Positions 18,688 through 25,446 of a stretch of 64,000 bases of DNA are shown piece by piece; the first letter of the stretch is position 1; every line of letters begins with the position of its first letter. The notes under the pieces are model-generated. The model saw only the letters and a program-made list of their open reading frames with translations. It was not told the DNA's origin and searched no databases. Source of the stretch: JAUYIV01 sp040882645 (GTDB lineage: Bacteria > Actinomycetota > Acidimicrobiia > Spongiisociales > UBA11373); NCBI GenBank assembly GCA_040882645.1, contig JBBEAX010000047.1:1-64000 (forward strand), written 5' to 3'. Position numbers and translations under genes: made by a program.

Positions 18688-20109
18688 GTGAGCGAGATAG
18701 TCAGCACCGGACGAATTGTGCGGGTGGCCGGACCTGTGGTCGACGTGGAGTTCCCGCCCGACGGGTTGCCGGAGATCCACGATGCCATCGAGTTCGATGT
18801 GACGATGGGCGGCGAGACCCACACCATCGTCGCCGAGGTCGCCCAGCATCTCGGTGACGGCCGGGTGCGGGCAATCGCCATGAAGGCCACCGACGGACTC
18901 GTCCGCGGTGCGCCGTCTCGGAACACCGGCGCCCCTATCTCGGTCCCGGTCGGCCCGAAGACGCTGGGGCACATCTTCAACGTGCTCGGCGAACTGCTCG
19001 ACGTGGAGCCTGGTTCGATCGAGTTCGACACCTACTGGCCGATCCACCGGCCTGCGCCGGCATTCGAGGACATCGGATCGCAGCGTGAAATGTTCGAGAC
19101 CGGTATCAAGGTCATCGACCTGCTCGAACCCTATGTCCAGGGCGGCAAGATCGGCATGCTCGGCGGCGCCGGCGTGGGCAAGACCGTGATCATCCAGGAG
19201 ATGATCCACCGGGTCGCCACCCTCCATGGTGGCGTTTCGGTGTTCGCCGGCGTCGGCGAGCGCACTCGTGAGGGGAACGACCTGTTCCGCGAGATGAAGG
19301 AATCCGGCGTCATCGACAAAGCGGCGCTCGTCTTCGGTCAGATGGACGAACCGCCGGGGGTGAGGCTCCGGGTCGGGCTGTCGGCCCTGACGATGGCGGA
19401 GTACTTCCGCGACGAGATGGGCCAGGACGTGCTCTTGTTCATCGACAACATCTTCCGCTTCTCCCAGGCAGGTTCTGAGGTCTCGACTCTGCTCGGCCGG
19501 ATGCCGTCGGCGGTGGGATATCAGCCCACCCTCGCCAACGAGATGGGGGCGTTGCAGGAGCGGATCACTTCCGTGAAGGGGCGGTCGATCACATCGCTGC
19601 AGGCGATCTACGTGCCCGCAGACGACCTGACCGACCCGGCACCGGCGACGACGTTCGCTCACCTCGACGCGACCACCGTGCTTTCCCGGAAGATCTCAGA
19701 GCTGGGCATCTACCCGGCGGTGGACCCGCTCGACTCGACTTCTCGGATTCTCGACCCCCGGGTCGTGGGTGAGGAGCACTACGGCACGGCGCGGCAGGTG
19801 CAACAGATTCTGCAGCGGTACAAGGACCTTCAGGACATCATCGCCATCCTCGGTATCGACGAGCTCTCTGAAGACGACAAGCTGATCGTGGGACGGGCCC
19901 GGCGAATCCAGCGGTTCCTCTCCCAGCCGTTCTATGTGGCCGAGCAGTTCACCGGCATCCCCGGCAAGACCGTCTCGCTGGAAGACACGATCCGCTCCTT
20001 CAAGATGATCGTGGAAGGCGAGGTCGACCACCTCCCCGAGCAGGCCTTCTACATGCAAGGCGGCATCGAAGACGTCCTCGCCCGGGCGAAGGAGTTGGAA
20101 GCCGCATGA
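18688..20109 (+). CDS. atpD: ATP synthase F1 subunit beta
   Basis: A 473-residue catalytic subunit. The Walker A motif GGAGVGKT lies at 159-166, followed by the catalytic glutamate in GVGERTREGNDL and the Walker B DVLLFIDNIFRFSQAG. The GTG start follows AGAGGAGTGACCAA. Between this gene and atpC lies a 157-bp folded element, unusual within an atp operon. Confidence 0.97.
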   Translation: MSEIVSTGRIVRVAGPVVDVEFPPDGLPEIHDAIEFDVTMGGETHTIVAEVAQHLGDGRVRAIAMKATDGLVRGAPSRNTGAPISVPVGPKTLGHIFNVLGELLDVEPGSIEFDTYWPIHRPAPAFEDIGSQREMFETGIKVIDLLEPYVQGGKIGMLGGAGVGKTVIIQEMIHRVATLHGGVSVFAGVGERTREGNDLFREMKESGVIDKAALVFGQMDEPPGVRLRVGLSALTMAEYFRDEMGQDVLLFIDNIFRFSQAGSEVSTLLGRMPSAVGYQPTLANEMGALQERITSVKGRSITSLQAIYVPADDLTDPAPATTFAHLDATTVLSRKISELGIYPAVDPLDSTSRILDPRVVGEEHYGTARQVQQILQRYKDLQDIIAILGIDELSEDDKLIVGRARRIQRFLSQPFYVAEQFTGIPGKTVSLEDTIRSFKMIVEGEVDHLPEQAFYMQGGIEDVLARAKELEAA

Positions 20110-20110
20110 G

Positions 20111-20265
20111 GAAGTCTCTCCCCCCGAAGGGGGGAGTACCCGATCTAAGCGAGGGGGAGGGGGGTGTGCGGCGCCCAGGCGCGGCGTTGCGACACACCAG
20201 GCCGCCGCACGGTCCCTCCGTCTCGGCCTGCGGCCGAGCCACCTCCCCCTGCGGAGGAGGAGACT
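20111..20265. repeat. Palindromic MITE-like intergenic element between atpD and atpC
   Basis: The 157-bp gap is strongly self-complementary. CTCCCCCC-GAA-GGGGGGAG at 20118-20136 is a perfect 8-bp hairpin. GTGCGGCG near 20166 pairs with CGCCGCAC near 20203. The ends AGTCTCTCC and GGAGGAGACT are near-perfect terminal inverted repeats. A further GGCCTGCGGCC palindrome is inside. It has no coding potential and may modulate atpC expression. Confidence 0.7.
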
Positions 20266-20266
20266 G

Positions 20267-20584
20267 ATGGCTAAGGCCTTCAAGCTCGACATCGTCTCCC
20301 CGGAGTCCATTGTCTGGTCGGGGGAGGCCACGATGCTCGTCACCCGCACTACTGAGGGGGAGATCGGCATCCTCGCCGACCATGAACCGATGATGGCGGC
20401 CCTCGCCACCGGGTCGTCGGAGATTCAGGCCGCCGACGGGCGGAAGATCACCTTGGCGATTCACGGCGGGTTTCTCCAGGTGTTCCAGAACGAGGTGACG
20501 CTGCTCACGGACCGGGCCGAAATCGCCGAAGGCGATCGCGACCAGGCCGGGAGGCTCGCCCAAGCCTTGGCGGAATCGGAGTAA
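20267..20584 (+). CDS. atpC: ATP synthase F1 subunit epsilon
   Basis: A 105-residue epsilon subunit, shorter than the usual 130 or so. The N-terminal beta-sandwich is present (FKLDIVSPESIVWSGEA, GEIGILADHEPMMAAL) and the C-terminal helical part is reduced to a short segment ending ALAESE. A short C-terminal domain means weak epsilon inhibition, by analogy with other short forms. GGAGGAGG precedes the ATG. It is separated from atpD by a palindromic element. Confidence 0.93.
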   Translation: MAKAFKLDIVSPESIVWSGEATMLVTRTTEGEIGILADHEPMMAALATGSSEIQAADGRKITLAIHGGFLQVFQNEVTLLTDRAEIAEGDRDQAGRLAQALAESE

Positions 20585-20586
20585 AG

Positions 20587-20685
20587 CCGCTGCCCGCTAC
20601 CCGCTACCGGCTGCCCGCCAGACTCTGTGGATGAGCGGCCAATAGGTGCTTCCTCTTGCGGGAAGCGGGAAGCGGATAGCGGTCC
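20587..20685. repeat. Inverted pair of heptamer arrays (CCGCTAC / GCGGGAA)
   Basis: Left units CCGCTGC, CCGCTAC, CCGCTAC, CGGCTGC at 20587-20614 and right units GCGGGAA, GCGGGAA, GCGGATA, GCGGTCC at 20658-20685 are inverted relative to each other and could fold back across a 43-base centre. They fill most of the gap between atpC and the cNMP-binding gene. Confidence 0.8.
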
Positions 20686-20718
20686 CCATTACGATCCGTT
20701 GATTCGGTGGAGGTGAAG

Positions 20719-21141
20719 GTGGACAAGAAGAAGCAACTGGGCCTGCTCGAAGTGGTGCCTTTGTTCCACGGCCTCAGCGCCAAAGAGATGGCCCGGGTGG
20801 CCCGGGTTGCCGAGGAGGTCTCGCTGCCGGCCGGTTCGGTCATTGCCGAGGAGGGCCAACCGGGCGACGCCATCTACCTCCTCGCGGACGGCGCCGCCCT
20901 CGTGCGCCGCAACGGCAAGAAGATCGCCTCTCTCGGCACCGGAGACTTCTTCGGCGAGATGTCCCTGCTCGACGAGGGCCCGCGGTCGGCGACCGTGGAA
21001 CTGGTCAGGGACAGCACTCTGTTGGTCCTGCACCGCCAGGACTTCGCCGCAGTTCTCTCCGACTTCCCTGGCGTCGCCCGAATCATGTTGCAGGGTCTCG
21101 CCGCCCGGCTCCGCGAAGCCGACCGCAAGATGGTGGTGTGA
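20719..21141 (+). CDS. Cyclic nucleotide-binding domain protein
   Basis: A 140-residue stand-alone cNMP-binding domain without DNA-binding or catalytic partner. The phosphate-binding cassette GDFFGEMSLLDEGPRSATV is near-canonical, including the Arg that contacts the phosphate and the Glu that contacts the ribose. Several GTG codons could start it. I favour 20719, since GGAGG at 20709-20713 is five bases upstream; 20707 would add four residues. Such proteins act as sensors or as partners of other domains. No cyclase is in the window. Confidence 0.85.
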   Translation: MDKKKQLGLLEVVPLFHGLSAKEMARVARVAEEVSLPAGSVIAEEGQPGDAIYLLADGAALVRRNGKKIASLGTGDFFGEMSLLDEGPRSATVELVRDSTLLVLHRQDFAAVLSDFPGVARIMLQGLAARLREADRKMVV

Positions 21142-21143
21142 GG

Positions 21144-21259
21144 GGCCGAGCTTCGCTCGGCCGCAATTCGCAATTCGCGATTCGCAAGAGGCCTCGCTTC
21201 GCTCGGCCGCAATTCGCAATACGCAATACGCCATACGACTGGCCTCGCTTCGCTCGGCC
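21144..21259. repeat. Composite repeat: three GGCC-bounded palindromes with heptamer arrays
   Basis: GGCCGAGC-TTC-GCTCGGCC at 21144-21162 is a perfect 8-bp palindrome. GCAATTC, GCAATTC, GCGATTC follow at 21163-21183. GGCCTCGCTTCGCTCGGCC occurs at 21190-21208, then GCAATTC, GCAATAC, GCAATAC, GCCATAC at 21209-21236, and a third palindrome copy at 21241-21259. The unit alternates palindrome and 7-bp array. Confidence 0.85.
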
Positions 21260-21342
21260 GCATTCACCCAGCCGGAGGCCGGCGGCCCTAGCCTGCCACC
21301 GCGGCCGATCTGGCGACTCGCCGGTCGGCCCGCCGTTCTGTC

Positions 21343-21370
21343 GTATCGCGTATCGCGTATCGCGAATTGC
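21343..21370. repeat. Heptamer array (GTATCGC), 4 units
   Basis: GTATCGC three times then GAATTGC, ending three bases before the stop codon region of the SRPBCC gene. The array is nearly the same as the one at 4883-4910, which also abuts the 3' end of a minus-strand gene. Confidence 0.85.
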
Positions 21371-21373
21371 GCT

Positions 21374-21790
21374 TCATAGCCCTCTCGCGAATGCCTCCAC
21401 TTGGGTGGGGAGGCCGGACTGGAGCGCTCGCCGGACGGTTCCCCAGAACATCGTGGCCAGCATTCCCTTCGGCGCGGCGTCCATGGAGACCGTGATCTCC
21501 CCGGCGCCGATATCGACGGTGATCCCTCCGTGGATCTCGGTAGATTCGAGGGCGAGTCGCATCCGGTGCTCTCGCACCGACTCGAAGGTGGTCGCCACCC
21601 CCTTCCAGGTGCGTCCGGCGGCGCGGGCCGACCATCGATAACCCGCAAGCGAGCCGTCCTCGGCGTGGGTGGCATCCCACACCTCCTCGATCGGCCCGAT
21701 GTCTTTCCAGGTCTCGGCCCGTTGCAGTGCGTTCCAAACCGCGGACGGCGATGCATCCACCGCGGCGGTGTGGGAGAAGGTGTCGGGCAT
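21374..21790 (-). CDS. SRPBCC (START-like) family protein
   Basis: A 138-residue polyketide cyclase/dehydrase-type fold. Visible features are the N-terminal FSHTAAVDASPSAVWNALQ strand-helix, the WKDIGPIEEV segment and a long C-terminal helix PTQVEAFARGL. This fold binds hydrophobic ligands; the ligand is unknown. A degenerate paralogue lies at 46053-46401 with the same C-terminus. The 3' end is bordered by a heptamer array. Confidence 0.82.
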   Translation of the reverse strand: MPDTFSHTAAVDASPSAVWNALQRAETWKDIGPIEEVWDATHAEDGSLAGYRWSARAAGRTWKGVATTFESVREHRMRLALESTEIHGGITVDIGAGEITVSMDAAPKGMLATMFWGTVRRALQSGLPTQVEAFARGL

Positions 21791-21883
21791 GAGCGGGGAC
21801 GATAGCCCCGGGCGGTCGATGGACCGGCCGACTGGTTGCGCGCGGGCGCGTTCGGCCGTGAGCCTGGGAGTGCGCGGACCTCC

Positions 21884-22483
21884 TCACTCGACCTTGTCGA
21901 GGAGCGCGAGCAATGCGACCACGGGATCGGCGAATCGGGAGACCCGGTAGAGGTCATGGTGGGTGCGGAGGTGGCCGCGGATGAATCGGGCGGCGTCGCT
22001 GAGGTGGACGGTTGTTCCCTTCGCGATCTCCCCGTGGCCAGCGAAGGCGACCAGTCGACTCCGCGCCGTGGATGTCAGCGATTCGCCGTGCGCAACCAGC
22101 TGGTCGACGACCACATCGAGGGGCGTCGCGTAGACGTCGCCGGTGCGTCGCAGGGCAGCGTGGAGGGCACCGGGGGTGCGCAGGGCGCGGTTGACGGCGG
22201 CCTCGTCCGTCTTGACCTCACCGATGATCACGTCGAAGCGGATCGGGTCGGCGTCGAGGGCGGGGTCCACGTCGGTGATGATCAGGCATTCTTCGACTTG
22301 CGCCCCGGCGCGGTGGTGGGCTGGTCCCGGCGCCGCCGGGGGTCGGAGAGCGATGATGTCGATGTCGGTGAGGCTGCGGTATCCGGACGGCTCTCGAATA
22401 TGGAGGTCCTGCTCGGTGATCAGGAAGTATCCGTTCAGCCGTAGGTAGGCGACGGTGAGGGCGAGTGCGGGATCCGAGCTCAT
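21884..22483 (-). CDS. Hypothetical protein with PD-(D/E)XK nuclease-like motif
   Basis: A 199-residue protein I cannot name. The N-terminal part reads like a restriction-endonuclease-like core: a helix YLRLNGYFLI, then SLTDIDIIALRPP (candidate catalytic Asp), then FDVIIGEVKTDEA (candidate E-x-K). The D...ExK spacing of about 45 residues is within the range of this fold. The C-terminal half has no motif I recognise. It follows the ABC permease gene by 57 bp on the same strand and may end the copper operon. DNA cleavage is only an inference. Confidence 0.6.
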   Translation of the reverse strand: MSSDPALALTVAYLRLNGYFLITEQDLHIREPSGYRSLTDIDIIALRPPAAPGPAHHRAGAQVEECLIITDVDPALDADPIRFDVIIGEVKTDEAAVNRALRTPGALHAALRRTGDVYATPLDVVVDQLVAHGESLTSTARSRLVAFAGHGEIAKGTTVHLSDAARFIRGHLRTHHDLYRVSRFADPVVALLALLDKVE

Positions 22484-22540
22484 CGTCGTGCTCCTCCTTC
22501 GCTGGGCCGTGGCTCCGAGGGTCCTGGCCGGCTCATCGCA

Positions 22541-24031
22541 TCATGCGTTTCGCGGTGCCGCGGTGCGATGGAACACCGCGGCGGCGGCGGCGGTGATCCC
22601 CACTAGCCAGAACATTGCCAGGAGCAGCCCGGCGGCTTCGTCGAAGCTCGGGGTGAAGGCGCCGTCGATGAGGACGCGCACTGCGCCGTGGGCGGGCATC
22701 CAGGCCGCCCAAGACGGGGGAGCGGCGTCGAACATGACGTTCTGGGCGAGCCCGACGTCGAGGAAGGGCAGCAGGAACATCAGGTAGAGGCCACCGAGCC
22801 GGCCGACCAGCGGCCCGACCACCACCCCGATCATGGCGTAGGTGACCGCCACTGCGAGGGTGGCGAGACCGAAGACGAGCCACACCTGCGGCTGGAAGCT
22901 GGCCGCGGTGGCCGCCAGCGGCACGGCACTCACGAGCACGGCAGCCAGGAAGATGACCCCCAGCCTGGCTGCGAGTACCTCGCGCGGACGGAACCCGGCG
23001 AGGACTAGACGGCGGTCCCCTTCGGCGGATCCGAGCACGACGAAGAGGCCCGCCAGCCCGGCGAGGAACGCCACGGTGATTGGAACCATGATGGCTCCGT
23101 GGACCTCGGCCATCGACAGGATCGAGATGCCCCGCCGGCCGTTCTCAACAAGCTCGACGGGGGCGGGATCGCTCGGAGTGACGGCGATGGACAGGGAGAT
23201 GAATAGCAGCGGCAGCCCCACCAGCAGCACCCAAAGTGCGAGGTTGCGCCGGTACTCCCGCCAGGCGTAGCGCAGCCCGGTGCCGATGCGCGCCCAGCCC
23301 CCGACGACCCGCTCCCGGCGGTTGCGGACCGGACGCGTGGTGTGAAGGAGCGCGACGATGGCCACGGTCAGTGCAACGACGGTCCAGGCCAGCGAGGCCC
23401 CGAGATCACTCATCGGGCCGGCATGGGTCGTTGTTGAGTCGAGCATGACCAGGGTGGGGAAGTGCGAGGGAAAGAAGCGGGGGATGAGCAATTCGGTGCG
23501 TCCCATCGCCGGGCCGAGGAACACGTCGATTATCCAGATGAAGATGATGAGCAGCGATCCGTTGACCTCGGACCGAACCAGAGCTCCCACCGTGACACCG
23601 ATCGCCAGGTAGATGACGGCGAACATGGCCGTCGCACCGACGGCACGGCCCACGTCGATCACGTCGGCGCGCGCCGCGAGGGCGAGCAGCGCTCCCGCCG
23701 AGGCGACCGCCGCCAACGCCAGCGCCGATGCGACCCTGGCGACCACCACTCCGGTGGTGGCGGAACCGGTCGCAGCCAGTCGCCGGTCGGCCTCGCGCGA
23801 GCCGGTCACGTGGAAGAACCCGGCGACTCCCGCCAGGAACGCCGCCGCCCAGCCGGCGGTGGCGGCCACCAATTGGCCGATGCCTGCCTCCCCGCCGAGG
23901 ATACGGGCGAAGTCGGCGATGGCTCCGGCCGACAACGTCACGAACACGACCGGCACCACTGCGAGCAACACCAGGTTGAGTGGTCTCCGGGAATACTCAG
24001 TGAGGTAGCGCCAGGTGAGGACGGTGGTCAT
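22541..24031 (-). CDS. ABC exporter permease, internally duplicated
   Basis: A 496-residue protein with about twelve hydrophobic segments in two homologous halves. The half starts RYLTEYSRRPLNLVLLAVVP (about 8) and RYAWREYRRNLALWVLLVGL (about 250) match each other. Each half resembles an ABC-2 type permease, so one chain may supply both membrane domains. It overlaps the ATPase gene by four bases (ATGA). The substrate is unknown; position in the metal operon suggests envelope stress or metal-related export. Confidence 0.85.
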   Translation of the reverse strand: MTTVLTWRYLTEYSRRPLNLVLLAVVPVVFVTLSAGAIADFARILGGEAGIGQLVAATAGWAAAFLAGVAGFFHVTGSREADRRLAATGSATTGVVVARVASALALAAVASAGALLALAARADVIDVGRAVGATAMFAVIYLAIGVTVGALVRSEVNGSLLIIFIWIIDVFLGPAMGRTELLIPRFFPSHFPTLVMLDSTTTHAGPMSDLGASLAWTVVALTVAIVALLHTTRPVRNRRERVVGGWARIGTGLRYAWREYRRNLALWVLLVGLPLLFISLSIAVTPSDPAPVELVENGRRGISILSMAEVHGAIMVPITVAFLAGLAGLFVVLGSAEGDRRLVLAGFRPREVLAARLGVIFLAAVLVSAVPLAATAASFQPQVWLVFGLATLAVAVTYAMIGVVVGPLVGRLGGLYLMFLLPFLDVGLAQNVMFDAAPPSWAAWMPAHGAVRVLIDGAFTPSFDEAAGLLLAMFWLVGITAAAAAVFHRTAAPRNA

Positions 24032-24777
24032 CGGGGCACCGTCTTTCCATCGACCAGGTCGTAGATGCGGTCAAAGCGTTCGGCGTCCGTTATGAAGTGG
24101 CTGATGATCAGCAGGCTTCGCCCAACGTCGCGCCGGTCCTGGGTCATCTGCCAGAACCGCTGGTAGGTGTCCCAGTCGAACCCGGCGTAAGGCTCATCGA
24201 GCAGGAGCAGGTCGGGGTCAGGGAGCAGCGCGAGGCCCAGGTTGAGCTTGGCGCTCGTCCCGCCCGACAATTCCTCTACCCGCGACCTGCGCCACTCGTC
24301 GAACCCGAGGATTCCGTAGATGTCGTCGCGGGCGGCGTCGATCTCCCCGTCGGTCATGCCGTAGGCCCTTCCGAACAACGCGAAGTGCTCGTCGCAGGTC
24401 AGGCGCTCGTACAGGATCGGCTCCTGAGGGCAATAACCCAACGAACCCGGCCTCTCCACGGCACCGGCATCCCGGGCGATGCCACCCACCAGGATCTTCA
24501 TCAGTGTCGATTTGCCAGAGCCGTTCTCTCCGACCAGACCGACGATTTCTCCGGGACGTAGCGTGAGGTCGGCGCCGCGCAACACCTTGATGCGCCGCCT
24601 TCTTGGCCAGATTCCCCTGGTGTAGGTCTTGGCGATCCCGGTGGCCTTGAGCACGAATGCCGGTCGCACATCACCCCGGCGATCGCGGTCCCCGGTCTGC
24701 GATGCGGAGATCGGCGACCCGTCGGTCCCAAGTCTGATGGTGTCCCCGGCTGCGCTCAGTCGATCGTCGTCTCTCAT
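24028..24777 (-). CDS. ABC transporter ATP-binding protein
   Basis: A 249-residue ABC ATPase. Walker A GENGSGKST, the Q-loop in GYCPQEPILYERLT, signature ELSGGTSAKLNLGLALL, Walker B LLLLDEPYAGFD and the switch His in IISHF are all present. The first 40 residues before VLKATGIAKTY are poorly conserved and a later start is possible. It pairs with the permease downstream and starts 19 bp after the 2-TM protein gene. Confidence 0.92.
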   Translation of the reverse strand: MRDDDRLSAAGDTIRLGTDGSPISASQTGDRDRRGDVRPAFVLKATGIAKTYTRGIWPRRRRIKVLRGADLTLRPGEIVGLVGENGSGKSTLMKILVGGIARDAGAVERPGSLGYCPQEPILYERLTCDEHFALFGRAYGMTDGEIDAARDDIYGILGFDEWRRSRVEELSGGTSAKLNLGLALLPDPDLLLLDEPYAGFDWDTYQRFWQMTQDRRDVGRSLLIISHFITDAERFDRIYDLVDGKTVPR

Positions 24778-24796
24778 GACGCAGACGCTATGCCTT

Positions 24797-25078
24797 TCAG
24801 TCGGCTGGAGAGTCCATGGGCCGAACGTCCCAAGCGGATCGGGGATTCGACGCGCCTTGGCGCCGGACCACGCGGACGGTCGCGCGACCGGCGCGTGACT
24901 CGATCCACAGGGCCAGCCCGCAGGTGACCAGGCAGACCATCACCAGGGCTCCGACGGCGTAACGCGCGATGCGGGCGTCGAGGCGAAGCACCACCACGGC
25001 CGTCAGGACCACGAAGGTGACCGCGAATCCTCCCCACATCACTCGGCCGAACCGGCGGTGAGCCGACCCGGGAATCAC
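24797..25078 (-). CDS. Hypothetical two-helix membrane protein
   Basis: A 93-residue protein with transmembrane segments at about 12-33 and 38-58 and a polar C-terminal tail. I do not recognise the family. It overlaps the cupredoxin gene by four bases (ATGA), so it is translated with it, and it belongs to the copA operon. Confidence 0.72.
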   Translation of the reverse strand: MIPGSAHRRFGRVMWGGFAVTFVVLTAVVVLRLDARIARYAVGALVMVCLVTCGLALWIESRAGRATVRVVRRQGASNPRSAWDVRPMDSPAD

Positions 25079-25446
25079 GACGCCACCACCCTGCCGCGCA
25101 GCATCCCCATCTGGCAGGCGAATTCGAAGCTGCCTGCCTCCCGGGGGGTGAACTCCAGGGCCACGTTCTGGCCTTGGGGCAATTCGGCGGACAGTTCGAA
25201 GGCGTCAAGGACCACTCGCTCGGAGCACGGGTCCGACTCCTGGCGGTTGAATACCAGGCGCACCGGCCGTCCCACGTCGACCCTCACCGTGTCCGGGCTG
25301 TAGCCGCCCCTCACCACGATGAACGCCTCCTGGACGCCATCTCCGGTCATCCCCGCGGCCGTCCCTTGGGGCTTGGAGAGCCAGAAATACCAGACGATGA
25401 GCCCGATCAGGCTCAGCCCTCCGAGGTCGACCAAGACGACGTTCAT
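25075..25446 (-). CDS. Membrane-anchored cupredoxin-like protein
   Basis: A 123-residue protein with one N-terminal transmembrane helix (about 5-23) and a cupredoxin-like beta domain with the opening GYSPDTVRVDVGRPVRLVFNR. The C-terminal FACQMGMLRG segment offers Cys and Met copper ligands, as in cupredoxin domains associated with copper ATPases. It overlaps the ATPase gene by four bases. It probably binds copper at the outer membrane face for or from the pump. Confidence 0.8.
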   Translation of the reverse strand: MNVVLVDLGGLSLIGLIVWYFWLSKPQGTAAGMTGDGVQEAFIVVRGGYSPDTVRVDVGRPVRLVFNRQESDPCSERVVLDAFELSAELPQGQNVALEFTPREAGSFEFACQMGMLRGRVVAS

